From positions 1-64,000 of the forward strand of contig CAZSMK010000075.1 in NCBI GenBank assembly GCA_964608095.1: 64,000 nt of DNA. The letters run 5' to 3'. Origin of the DNA: CAZSMK01 sp964608095 (GTDB lineage Bacteria > Sumerlaeota > Sumerlaeia > MWCT01 > JAGHBZ01). Shown piece after piece: positions 7,563 to 16,146 of the stretch (positions are counted from its first letter, which is position 1; every line of letters begins with the position of its first letter). Both the position numbers and the translations under genes were made by a program. The notes under the pieces are model-generated. The model was not told the DNA's origin and did not search any database. It saw nothing but the letters and a program-made list of their open reading frames with translations.

Positions 7563-8888
7563 ATGCTCGATTTAAAACGTCGAAATCGATGGGATGTTAT
7601 CGTCGTCGGAGGTGGAGTCGCGGGTTGGGTCGCGGGCGTTGCCGCGGCTCGAAACGGTGCAGAAACCATCGTTGTTGAACGCTATGGGTTTCCGGGCGGA
7701 ACCGCAACCGCCGGTCTTGTAGGTCCGTGGATGCGCTATACCTCGGATACCGAACAACTCATTATGGGAATCTTTGAAGAGTTTCGTGCACGTATGGAAG
7801 AGTTGGAGGGCATCAAGGGCGCCACATTCGATTACGAAAAATATAAATACATATCTCAGGAGATGCTTCTGGAATCCGGCGCACACCTCCTGCTGCATAG
7901 CTGGTTTCTGGATTGTAGCATTGAGAATAATAAGATTAAGGAAATCAGGGTGGCGAACAAGGGTGGTAAACATTCTCTTGAGGCGAAGATGTATATCGAT
8001 GCAACGGGAGACGGTGATCTTGCGGCGGCTGCCGGCGTGCCGTTCACCGTGGGCAGAGAGAAGGACGGGCTAACCCAGGCGATGACGTTAATGTTCAGTG
8101 TCGGCGGTGTCGATTTCGATCGCGTGTTTGAATATCTCGAGAGTCACCCCGATCAATATTTGCACTGGGAGGAGGATGTTGATTATCGAAAGACCGGGGT
8201 ATTATGTCGTGCAGGGTTTTACAAGGATGTCGAGAAAGCCAAGCAAGAAGGACGTCTTGACCCGGAAGTCCCGTATCTTTTTTTCATATCCATCCCGACA
8301 GATCGAATCGTGGTATTCAACACCACGCATGTTCACAAGCTGAATCCATTAGATCCCTGGGACGCAACGGAAGCAGAGATTCGGCTTCGCCGTCAGGTAT
8401 GGCAGATCATGTCGTTCTTAAGGGAGTTGCCGGGATTTGAGGAGAGCTACCTTGTTCAGACGGCGGTTCAGTCAGGAGTGAGGGAGAGCCGCCATTTTGA
8501 GGGAGCGTATATATTTACCGGTGAGGATGTGCGTCAGGCAAAAAAGTTTGACGATGTCATCGCCCGTGGCAATTACGGTATTGATATCCATGCACCGGAC
8601 TCATCCGAAGATTTCGTTATGGAAGAACAAAAAAGTGAAATGAGCTATGATATACCGTACGGGAGCATGATTCCCTCGAAGATAGATAACCTGCTTCTTG
8701 CCGGACGGTGTATATGCGCGGATCATACCGGCGAAGCCGCCATGAGAATTCAACCTATATGTATGGCAATCGGGCAAGCAGCAGGCACCGCTGCGGCAAT
8801 GTGTGCCTCTGAAACGCTTGGAACGCGAGAGATCAATGTGAAAGCCTTACAAAGCCTCCTTCGCGAGCAAGGAGCCAATATCGGATGA
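7563..8888 (+). CDS. FAD-dependent oxidoreductase (FAD_oxidored family)
   Basis: A 441-residue flavoprotein. The N-terminal Rossmann motif is GGGVAGWVAGVAAARNG, with the adenine-ribose-binding Glu in VVERYGFPGG. The C-terminal flavin-binding segment reads LLLAGRCICADHTGEAAMR, followed by IGQAAGTAAAM. This matches the FAD_oxidored family found in many environmental bacteria, often beside sugar-degradation genes; the substrates are mostly unknown. No signal peptide is seen, so it is probably cytoplasmic. An aggaga site lies 8 bases before the ATG. It sits 34 bp upstream of the HtrA-like gene, but a functional link is not evident. Confidence 0.85.
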   Translation: MLDLKRRNRWDVIVVGGGVAGWVAGVAAARNGAETIVVERYGFPGGTATAGLVGPWMRYTSDTEQLIMGIFEEFRARMEELEGIKGATFDYEKYKYISQEMLLESGAHLLLHSWFLDCSIENNKIKEIRVANKGGKHSLEAKMYIDATGDGDLAAAAGVPFTVGREKDGLTQAMTLMFSVGGVDFDRVFEYLESHPDQYLHWEEDVDYRKTGVLCRAGFYKDVEKAKQEGRLDPEVPYLFFISIPTDRIVVFNTTHVHKLNPLDPWDATEAEIRLRRQVWQIMSFLRELPGFEESYLVQTAVQSGVRESRHFEGAYIFTGEDVRQAKKFDDVIARGNYGIDIHAPDSSEDFVMEEQKSEMSYDIPYGSMIPSKIDNLLLAGRCICADHTGEAAMRIQPICMAIGQAAGTAAAMCASETLGTREINVKALQSLLREQGANIG

Positions 8889-8922
8889 TAATGAAGTTTA
8901 AAATAACAGCGGAGATTCAACG

Positions 8923-10098
8923 ATGAAAAGAGTAACCATAATCCTCGTAATCTTGAACATCATATTAATGGGCGTCCTTGTTTTAGCTTTCGTCCAGAAA
9001 ATGACAAACCGGGGAGAAAATGCCGCCGATATATCGTCAAAGCTGGTAAATGAAGCAGGAGCAATTACAACGCCCATACTCCAGCGCCAAACTGAAGTAA
9101 TTCAGGCGGCAGAGAAGGCAAGTCCGGCGGTGGTAAGTATAAGCGTGGTGCGGCGGGGATATGTCAGGCGTTTTTCTCCCTTTTCCGAAGATTTCTTTCG
9201 CCCTTATCTGCTCTATCCCTATGAAGAAAAGATCCCGTTTCTTGGTTCAGGCTTTATCATCGATCAGAAGGGTCATGTGCTGACGAATTATCACGTAATA
9301 GAGGATGCAGAGGAGGTATACGTGAATTTAATGGACGGGAGGGAGCTCAGGGGTAAGGTTCTTGGAGCTGACACCATAAACGACGTGGCGCTTCTCAAAA
9401 TCGAGGGCGATAACTTTCCCTTTATCCAGGTCGCCGATTCTGATTCCATCACTATCGGGCAGTTCGTGCTCGCGATAGGCAATCCGTTCGGAAACCTCAT
9501 TGAAGACCCCCACCCTACCGTTACGTTCGGTGTAATCAGTGCGCTGAACCGCTCCTTCAGGCCGGACACCAGTCGTGGTAAGGTATATTTGAACATGATC
9601 CAGACGGACGCCGCCATCAATCCGGGCAACAGCGGTGGTCCCTTGATTAACCTTGCGGGTGAGGCTATTGCAATAAATACCTTCATTGTCAGCAAGACCG
9701 GCGCCTCGCATGGTCTCGGGTTCGCCATCCCCATTAATCGTGCAATGAAAGTGGTTCGTGAGATCAACGAATACGGAAAAATCCGCTCCCTCTGGTTGGA
9801 CTTCAATTGTATAAACCTGACGCCTTACCTTGCAAAGCTTGTGGCTGCGCCGGACCTCAAAGGCGCCCTTGTCAGGGCTGTCGAAAAAGGCGGCGAAGCC
9901 GAACATGTAGGCATCCAGGTCGGTGACGTCATTATTAAAGCGAACGATAAAAAGATAGAATCTTCCTCCGACTTGCTCGCTTATATCGCCACCTTGCAGG
10001 TCGGCGATAAAATTGACTTTGTTCTGTTACGCAACAGTAAAGAGGTGAGCATTACCTACGAGGTCAAGGAATACAAGGAACCCAAATATCAGTTATAA
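8923..10098 (+). CDS. HtrA/Deg-type serine protease with one PDZ domain
   Basis: Periplasmic trypsin-fold protease and probable quality-control enzyme. An N-terminal hydrophobic segment (residues 4-24) acts as signal or anchor. The catalytic triad is visible: His124 in TNYHVIED, Asp154 in NDVALLKI and Ser237 in PGNSGGPL. A single PDZ domain occupies about residues 290-385 (VGIQVGDVIIKANDKKIESS). The total of 391 residues and single PDZ match DegS/HtrA-like forms rather than two-PDZ DegP. A Tyr/Phe/Arg-rich loop follows the first strand (residues 75-100). A ggaga site precedes the ATG. Confidence 0.93.
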   Translation: MKRVTIILVILNIILMGVLVLAFVQKMTNRGENAADISSKLVNEAGAITTPILQRQTEVIQAAEKASPAVVSISVVRRGYVRRFSPFSEDFFRPYLLYPYEEKIPFLGSGFIIDQKGHVLTNYHVIEDAEEVYVNLMDGRELRGKVLGADTINDVALLKIEGDNFPFIQVADSDSITIGQFVLAIGNPFGNLIEDPHPTVTFGVISALNRSFRPDTSRGKVYLNMIQTDAAINPGNSGGPLINLAGEAIAINTFIVSKTGASHGLGFAIPINRAMKVVREINEYGKIRSLWLDFNCINLTPYLAKLVAAPDLKGALVRAVEKGGEAEHVGIQVGDVIIKANDKKIESSSDLLAYIATLQVGDKIDFVLLRNSKEVSITYEVKEYKEPKYQL

Positions 10099-10384
10099 AA
10101 GGGGGGCGCAATCTCCGGATGCTCATGACATTTTTTCACGTGCATCCTTGCGGAAAACGAGATTTTCACTTCAGGCTGAATGTGAATTTCTTTCCGCATT
10201 CTCCATTGACGAAATCTTTCATGTTTTCTGGTATCAAGGCGTTGTCCATTTTGTCTCCAGTGGTGTTTTGGTCTGACGTTATTATGTCTTAGAAGAGCTC
10301 GCGTGCCCTTGATATAAATGCCTTGTTTCATCACCCTGAGGGATGATACAATTTAGTTTTCAAACCTTATGCTTGGACTTTGTT

Positions 10385-11038
10385 ATGGCAGCAAATCTAA
10401 TTTCCATCGGCAGGGTGATCCTTGCCTTCGTGACAATCGGTCTTTTCAGCGGCACCTTTTATACCGCAGTGGTTGCGGCTCTCCTGACCATCTTTGTCAT
10501 TTATCTTGATGCATTAGATGGTTTTATAGCGCGCAAGCTGGGTATCGCCTCGGACTTTGGCGCGTTGCTTGATATTACGGGCGATAGGATTGTGGAGAAC
10601 ATCTACTGGATTTATTTCGCCGTCGTGGGTTTGATCTCTTACTGGGTACCCGTCATAATCATCACGAGGAGTTTTCTCGTGGACACGGTCAGGAGCGTTG
10701 CCTTTGCGGAGGGTAAAACGGCGTTCGGCAGTAAAACAATGATGAAATCAACCTTCAGCCGGGCTTTGACCTCCTCGCCTGCGAGTCGTACCACGTATGC
10801 TGTCGCTAAAGCGCTTGTTTTTTGTTTGCTTGGCGCTATGGTGGCAATCAGGCAAGGCATGGATACGGGTATACTCTCCCTCTCCCGGAACACCTTTTCC
10901 CTGTTGGGCAACATTACGACCATTATCGTTTACGTGGTAGTGGCGCTCTGCCTGATTCGGGGGATTCCGGTTCTCTGGGATGGAAAAGATTATATTCTCG
11001 CCAAACGATACCCAAAAGATTTCAAAAACGATAGGTAG
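10385..11038 (+). CDS. CDP-alcohol phosphatidyltransferase family protein
   Basis: Integral membrane enzyme of phospholipid synthesis. The family motif Dx2DGx2ARx8Gx3Dx3D is complete in DALDGFIARKLG followed by ASDFGALLDITGD. Several hydrophobic helices follow. I prefer the ATG at 10385, which gives the usual family start MAANLISIGRVILA; an in-frame ATG at 10343 would add 14 residues but has its Shine-Dalgarno-like gaggg directly abutting the codon. The next gene, a HAD phosphatase, starts 6 bp after the stop. That pairing suggests phosphatidylglycerophosphate synthesis followed by dephosphorylation, though the exact alcohol acceptor cannot be read from the sequence. Confidence 0.86.
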   Translation: MAANLISIGRVILAFVTIGLFSGTFYTAVVAALLTIFVIYLDALDGFIARKLGIASDFGALLDITGDRIVENIYWIYFAVVGLISYWVPVIIITRSFLVDTVRSVAFAEGKTAFGSKTMMKSTFSRALTSSPASRTTYAVAKALVFCLLGAMVAIRQGMDTGILSLSRNTFSLLGNITTIIVYVVVALCLIRGIPVLWDGKDYILAKRYPKDFKNDR

Positions 11039-11044
11039 CGGAAA

Positions 11045-11689
11045 ATGTTAAAAGTCGGTGTATTCGATCTGGACGGAACCATACTCAAGAACACAACCGC
11101 TGAACGGCAATTGTTCTCTTTTTTATTGAAACGCGGCATTATTTCTTTGCCGCAAATTCTTTCGTTCGGCAATGTATCGTTACGTATGCTCCTCGAGGGA
11201 AAGGTTAACCGTCTTAGAACCAATAAACATTATCTCAAGGGAGTAAAAACGGCGGTTATTCGCGCCCTGTTGCCTGATTTCTGTTCACAAGCTCTTGGCT
11301 CTTTTTTCTCAAAACGAGTAGTTGAAAAGATGAGGTCACTCAAAGGTGAAAATTATCATATTCTTGTTCTCTCGGGTGCGCCCGATCTGATACTGGAGTA
11401 TCTGCAAAAAAATCTGCCCTTTGATTCGTTTATCGGGAGCCGCCTCGAGACAAAAAATGGATATCTGACCGGGGAAATTTTCGATGTATATCCATACGGT
11501 AACGATAAGGTGGTAGCGTTTAAAAATCACTTCAACGACACCACGATCGACTATGAAGCTTCTTTTGCTTTTGCGAACAAATACAGCGACGTGTCTCTCC
11601 TGGAGACGTTCGGGCATCCGGTAGCGGTTTATCCCGACCGTAAGTTACTTGACCATGCGCGAACTCACGGCTGGGAAGTCATTGAGTAA
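11045..11689 (+). CDS. HAD-IB family phosphatase
   Basis: A 214-residue haloacid dehalogenase-type hydrolase of the PSPase-like IB group. Motif I is FDLDGTI (nucleophile Asp7 or so), motif II is LSGAPD, the motif III Lys is in GNDKVV, and the C-terminal block reads SDVSLLETFGHPVAVYPDRKL, as in the TIGR01490-type family. In motif IV the first acidic position of the usual DSxxD appears to be Asn. It starts 6 bp after the CDP-alcohol phosphatidyltransferase. Because PgpC-type phosphatidylglycerophosphate phosphatases belong to this HAD group, that role is the best guess, but phosphoserine-type substrates are not excluded. Confidence 0.82.
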   Translation: MLKVGVFDLDGTILKNTTAERQLFSFLLKRGIISLPQILSFGNVSLRMLLEGKVNRLRTNKHYLKGVKTAVIRALLPDFCSQALGSFFSKRVVEKMRSLKGENYHILVLSGAPDLILEYLQKNLPFDSFIGSRLETKNGYLTGEIFDVYPYGNDKVVAFKNHFNDTTIDYEASFAFANKYSDVSLLETFGHPVAVYPDRKLLDHARTHGWEVIE

Positions 11690-12066
11690 AGTTCATGGAA
11701 GCGCTCAAGGTAAGAACCTTTAATTGGGCGTAGGTGTTAGAGTATGTGAACGATTAGAGAGAGGGCGGAGTGCAAAAACTCAACGTAGCATTAAAAAACT
11801 TGATATTCATGTAACAAAGCGTTTATGATCAACAATAATCGCATCTACAAAACATCGCACGTTTTTTCGAGATCACATAATGCCACGTGTAGGGAAGTAT
11901 GTCTCTCCTCCCGCCGACTGAACGGAATGCCCGGCGCACAGGCAGGAAGGAATTGGGAATTTTTTTTCAGCGGGAGAAACCAGATACTGGATTAGAGATA
12001 AAGAGCACATTGTTCACCAAACATACAGAAAGGCAAAGAGGTTTGTTGTCATTGGGTAAAGATTGT
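11690..12066. other. Intergenic region, no gene seen
   Basis: About 380 bp, mostly AT-rich. I see no coding signal, tRNA or clear riboswitch. A run of eight T near 11960, within a weakly structured purine-rich segment, is not preceded by a stem good enough to call a terminator. The promoter of the next gene lies at its right edge. Confidence 0.5.
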
Positions 12067-12096
12067 TTGACATCATTTTGAGAGGTACACTATCAT
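12067..12096 (+). promoter_or_regulatory. Sigma70-type promoter for the hydroxyacyl-CoA dehydrogenase gene
   Basis: A perfect -35 TTGACA (12067-12072), an 18-bp spacer and a -10 TATCAT (12091-12096) are present. The predicted start near 12103 leaves a leader of about 40 bases with the agagagg ribosome binding site before the ATG at 12142. Confidence 0.6.
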
Positions 12097-12141
12097 CCTG
12101 AATAGTATTTTCGACCATCCCCAGCCAAGAGAGAGGCAAAA

Positions 12142-13014
12142 ATGAGGATACGCAAGATTGCTGTTATCGGTGGCGGAACCATGGGGCAGGGAATAGCCCG
12201 AACCGTCGCTCAGTATGGCTATGATGTGATTATTAAACAGCACGATAATGAAGGAATAGAAGAGTGTCGACAGGCTATTGATGCGTCTCTGGACAAGGAA
12301 ATCGAGCGGTGGGCGATTACGCGTACCGACAAGACGGTAATTCTCCAACGGATCGATGTGGTAGATGATTATGACAAGATCGCTACGTGCGATTTTCTCA
12401 TCGAGAGTATCACGGAAGATTACAACCTGAAGGTAGCGCTTTTCCAGAAGATCGACGAGGTCATGCCGGAACATGTTATTTTTGCCACCAACACATCGAC
12501 CTTGAGTATTTCGGAGCTTGCCAGTCACACGAAACGCCCGGACAAGGTGGTGGGTATGCACTTCATGTTTCCGGTACATCGACGTCCCCTTGTTGAGATC
12601 GTTCGTGGTCTGCATACATCCGATCAAACGGTTCAGGTCGCGCGCGATATTGTAAGCAACATCGGGAAAAATTCCATCGAGGCGTTCGAATATCCCGGAT
12701 ATGTAACCACGCGCATTATAATTCCATTTTTGAATGAAGCCATGCATGTCGTCATGGAAGGTGTCGCGTCGTGTGAAGATGTAGATACCGCCATGCGACT
12801 CGGCTATAATCTACCGGTTGGTCCGCTTGAGATGGCAGACCAGATGGGGCTCGACTCGGTACTCCGCTGGATGGAGCACCTCTTCGAAGAGCTGGGCGAC
12901 CTGAAATATCGCCCCTGTCCCTTATTGCGAAAATTGGTGCGTGCGGGGCAGCTTGGTATGAAAACCAACCAGGGATTCTTTACCTATGACGAACGCGGTA
13001 ACCGGAAATCCTGA
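12142..13014 (+). CDS. 3-hydroxyacyl-CoA (3-hydroxybutyryl-CoA-type) dehydrogenase
   Basis: NAD(P)-dependent oxidation or reduction of 3-hydroxyacyl-CoA. The Rossmann motif GGGTMGQG is at residues 10-17. The catalytic His140 lies in GMHFMFPV, a variant of the usual HFFNP. The C-terminal dimer domain has LGYNLPVGPLEMADQMGLD and ends in MKTNQGFFTY, as in Hbd/PaaH proteins. The length of 290 residues is normal. No thiolase, crotonase or acyl-CoA dehydrogenase lies nearby, so the pathway cannot be fixed; butyrate-type metabolism is a guess. Acetate kinase follows 109 bp downstream. Confidence 0.9.
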   Translation: MRIRKIAVIGGGTMGQGIARTVAQYGYDVIIKQHDNEGIEECRQAIDASLDKEIERWAITRTDKTVILQRIDVVDDYDKIATCDFLIESITEDYNLKVALFQKIDEVMPEHVIFATNTSTLSISELASHTKRPDKVVGMHFMFPVHRRPLVEIVRGLHTSDQTVQVARDIVSNIGKNSIEAFEYPGYVTTRIIIPFLNEAMHVVMEGVASCEDVDTAMRLGYNLPVGPLEMADQMGLDSVLRWMEHLFEELGDLKYRPCPLLRKLVRAGQLGMKTNQGFFTYDERGNRKS

Positions 13015-13123
13015 GCGCTCGTTAACTATTCATCAACGATATATGTATGAATTTCCAGATAAGTATAAGAAACCAGTGCAACGTTTCATATTTTAACAGC
13101 ATGAAGAAGGAGACGATATATCA

Positions 13124-14362
13124 ATGAAGGTATTGGTATTAAATTGCGGAAGTTCTTCGGTTAAGTTTCAACTGATTGAGACAAGTGTTGAGGCAATAGA
13201 GAACGAAACAGAAGAGGTGCTTGCGAAAGGGGTCGTCGAAAAAATCGGCATGCCTGCGGCTATCATCAAGCTGGAAGCCCATGGAAAAGAGCCGTTTAAA
13301 GAAACCGACGAGATCCTCGAACATCGCGTGGCGATTAATAAGGTTGTCCAGCTGCTCACCGATCCGGAACATGGCGTGATAAAAGATAAAGAGGAGATAA
13401 AGGCGGTCGGTCATCGTGTGGTGCACGGCGGCGAAAAATTTTCCGACTCGGCTATTATCGACGATGACGTGTACAAACATATGATCGAGTGTATAGAGCT
13501 GGCTCCGCTGCATAACCCACACAACATAAAAGGCTATGAAGTATCGAGGGAAATCCTTTCGGGCACACCGCATGTGGCTGTCTTTGACACCGCTTTTCAT
13601 CAGAGTATGCCTCCTCACGCGTATATCTATGGTCTACCTTATGTGCTTTACGAAAGGCATGGGATACGTCGCTATGGATTTCACGGCACCTCACACCGGT
13701 ATCTCACGTTTCGCGTGGAAAGAATAACCCATACGCCCGCAGAAAAGTTCAACCTGATTACGTGTCACCTCGGAAATGGAAGCAGTATTGCGGCGGTAAA
13801 AAAGGGGAAATCGATCGATACGTCGATGGGGTTCACGCCGCTCGAGGGATTGGTCATGGGGACGCGCTGCGGGGACATCGATCCTGCCATCATTATACAT
13901 GTCATGGCGAAGGAAGAGCTGGGCTTGCACGAAATTAACACTATGCTGAACAAACACAGCGGACTTTACGGCATCAGCGGCGTGTCGAACGATATGCGGG
14001 AGGTAATCAAAGCGATAGAAAAAGGTCAGGAGCGTGCCCAACTTGCTCTTGATGTGTTTTGTTACCGTCTCAAAAAATATATTGCCGCCTATGCGGGTGC
14101 ATTGGGCGGGGTCGATTATATCGCGTTTACTGCCGGCATCGGCGAGAACGCTCCCATTGTGAGAGAAAAGTCATGCGAAGGGCTCGAGTTTATGGGTGTT
14201 AAAATCGACAAAAAACGCAACAACGCTACTATCGGAAAAGAGGGCGTCATCTCTTCCGATGATTCGCATGTAAAAGTGTTTGCCATACCGACCAATGAAG
14301 AGCTGGTTATTGCGAGGGACACGGTACGATGTATCGAGGAGACACATTCGCAAAAGACATGA
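13124..14362 (+). CDS. ackA: Acetate kinase
   Basis: Converts acetyl phosphate and ADP to acetate and ATP (or the reverse) in the cytoplasm. Family hallmarks are present: N-terminal LVLNCGSSSVKFQL, GHRVVHGGEKF, VFDTAFHQSMP, the phosphate-binding HLGNGSSIAAV, GLVMGTRCGDIDPA and C-terminal FTAGIGENAPIVRE. The length of 412 residues is typical. The ATG has a strong aaggag site. No phosphotransacetylase gene is in the window. It marks substrate-level phosphorylation through acetate and thus a fermentative component of metabolism. Confidence 0.97.
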   Translation: MKVLVLNCGSSSVKFQLIETSVEAIENETEEVLAKGVVEKIGMPAAIIKLEAHGKEPFKETDEILEHRVAINKVVQLLTDPEHGVIKDKEEIKAVGHRVVHGGEKFSDSAIIDDDVYKHMIECIELAPLHNPHNIKGYEVSREILSGTPHVAVFDTAFHQSMPPHAYIYGLPYVLYERHGIRRYGFHGTSHRYLTFRVERITHTPAEKFNLITCHLGNGSSIAAVKKGKSIDTSMGFTPLEGLVMGTRCGDIDPAIIIHVMAKEELGLHEINTMLNKHSGLYGISGVSNDMREVIKAIEKGQERAQLALDVFCYRLKKYIAAYAGALGGVDYIAFTAGIGENAPIVREKSCEGLEFMGVKIDKKRNNATIGKEGVISSDDSHVKVFAIPTNEELVIARDTVRCIEETHSQKT

Positions 14363-14486
14363 TTTCACGCCCCCTTCGTTCTTTAACTCGACTTCGGTGA
14401 GCGCGAGCCGGCTCAGAAGAGAATTCTTGAACCGTTGAAGTGAACGATATAAGATTTTGAAATCTATTTATAGTTGAAAACACCCT

Positions 14487-14876
14487 ATGAGACAGGAAGA
14501 GAGAACCATAGCCGCCCTTATCCACGTTTTTATCATCTTGCCCCTCTGGGGAATTTTATTTGTCGGCATTATATGGTTGAATTTCAAAGAAAAGAGTCGC
14601 GAGGTGGTGTTTCATGCATTACAGGCGATCTTCTTTCAATGTATACTGCTCATCATCTTTGTCGTTTACCTTATATTTTGTATTTTCTGCAATCTTATAA
14701 AAGTATTCAACCTTCAACTTGCTGAATTATTGATCGGAGGAAACCGGCTTATACTCATAGTATCCATATTAGTGTATATCTCGATATGCCTTTACGGTGC
14801 TACGCGAATTCTTCTTGGCAAAGATTTCAATTATCCCTTTGTGGGAAAGAAAGTACGAAAATTAACCACCGAATAA
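14487..14876 (+). CDS. Small membrane protein, DUF4870-like
   Basis: A 129-residue protein with about three membrane helices (roughly 9-30, 46-72 and 86-108). A short polar loop between the first two reads FKEKSREVVFHALQAIFFQ, resembling the DUF4870/Tic20-like pattern in which a charged loop is followed by HALQA. It ends in a basic tail. The function is unknown. The ribosome binding site is weak. It is followed by a large repeat block. Confidence 0.65.
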   Translation: MRQEERTIAALIHVFIILPLWGILFVGIIWLNFKEKSREVVFHALQAIFFQCILLIIFVVYLIFCIFCNLIKVFNLQLAELLIGGNRLILIVSILVYISICLYGATRILLGKDFNYPFVGKKVRKLTTE

Positions 14877-14881
14877 TAAGA

Positions 14882-15360
14882 GTTTAGGGGATTTGGGGGG
14901 CACACCTCATTTTACCTTAACTCGGCTCTTTAAGAGTTTAGTACTATGTAGGAAGACCGTCGCAGGTGTCATTAGTTGCACCGAAAATTGTTTCTAAGTA
15001 GGACAACCGTCTCGGTTGTCAGCCCTGAATCATTCGTAGTACCGAAAATTGTTACGTTATAAGGAAGACAAGCGAGGACGCTTATCCTACATTTATTCAA
15101 CCGCTAATTAAATGCCCAGCGTTCGTATCGGAAAGTTTAGGGAAAATGAGGTTTGACCCCAATCTCCCTCCGAAAATTGATTTCTAAGTAGGACAACCGT
15201 CTCGGTTGTCAGCCCTGAATCATTCGTAGTACCGAAAAGTGTTACGCTATAAGGAAGACAAGCGAGGACGCTTATCCTACTTTTATTTAACCGCCAATCA
15301 AATGACCAGCGTTCGTATCGGAAAGTTTAGGGAAAATGAGGTTTGACCCCAATCTCCCTA
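14882..15360. repeat. Tandem ~190-bp repeat with REP-like sub-elements
   Basis: Two direct copies of about 190 bp occur (about 14981-15170 and 15171-15360), nearly identical, with matching points 14991 and 15181. Each contains 'aaccgtctcggttgtcagcc', 'acaagcgaggacgcttatcc' and ends in 'tgaggtttgaccccaatctc'. That last block recurs inverted at 49961-50003, and a weaker copy lies at 14887-14930. Several inverted short repeats (gacaaccg/cggttgtc, aagcgaggacgctt) can fold. No gene is present. Confidence 0.9.
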
Positions 15361-15380
15361 TAATAAGGCTTTCCAAGCAA

Positions 15381-16118
15381 TTAGTCTTGTAGATTTCTGA
15401 ATTTCCGGGGATTTTTATATTTGTGAGGAGGTGAAGCCCATTCGCTTAGATCTTGCCCATTAAATAACTTGGGTATTTCTATTAATAGATACTTACCATT
15501 AGACCACCATCGTATATGTGAATACCAATGCTCGGGCGGTGGAAAACTTGCGTTGTAGGTGAGAGTGCCTACCGTTGAATTCCCAATGTTTTTTTCAGAG
15601 ATAAAAACAGACGGTTCTTTGCCCTTTTTATCAACCTTTGGGATATTAAATATACGAAAGACTAAATCTTTCACATACTTTCCCATGTTATGTACTTCCT
15701 CTTTTGTGCTCTTGTTTAATGGATTTAGGAGAACATATAGAGCCTTTCCTTCTTCTAATTGAAAAGAAATATCTTTTTTTATATATTGCATTAAAAGATA
15801 ATCACTATTATTTTTGAAATTCTCAAGAGCGATGCAATTATCATAAATAAATTTTTCATCAGGCAAAAATTCCGGCTTTATAACTATTCTTATCACTCTC
15901 TTGAATTCCTGAATATCATCGGGTATTTGTTCTGTAGAAACATGATACTTCTTTATTGTTTCTTCATCTGGCCAAAATATGTGGGAAATAAAGGTGGTAT
16001 ATTGATCCTGAATCTTCGTAATATTAACTGAATGACTTGCTGTAGTCTCCGAAGAAACACATATTCTTGTTAGCAAAGTTAAAACAAGAATTATGGTTTT
16101 AAATCGCATTTTCATCAT
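15381..16118 (-). CDS. Secreted protein of unknown function, AT-rich
   Basis: A 245-residue protein that I do not recognise. The N-terminus (MKMRFKTIILVLTLLTRICVS) looks like a Sec signal peptide, and the rest is polar with aromatic clusters such as HWYSHIRWWSNGKYLL near the C-terminus. The start has a textbook aaggagg site. The base composition is clearly more AT-rich than in neighbouring metabolic genes, which suggests horizontal origin. It lies 28 bp downstream of the truncated golvesin/transglutaminase-like gene on the same strand, so the two may have been transferred together. Confidence 0.7.
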   Translation of the reverse strand: MMKMRFKTIILVLTLLTRICVSSETTASHSVNITKIQDQYTTFISHIFWPDEETIKKYHVSTEQIPDDIQEFKRVIRIVIKPEFLPDEKFIYDNCIALENFKNNSDYLLMQYIKKDISFQLEEGKALYVLLNPLNKSTKEEVHNMGKYVKDLVFRIFNIPKVDKKGKEPSVFISEKNIGNSTVGTLTYNASFPPPEHWYSHIRWWSNGKYLLIEIPKLFNGQDLSEWASPPHKYKNPRKFRNLQD

Positions 16119-16146
16119 TTTCTTATCCTCCTTAAATATTTCATAA

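Noticed and set aside
11900..12000. Possible riboswitch before the hydroxyacyl-CoA dehydrogenase gene
   Set aside because: No recognised riboswitch core could be folded by eye and the segment lies upstream of the good promoter at 12067, so it would not be in the transcript.
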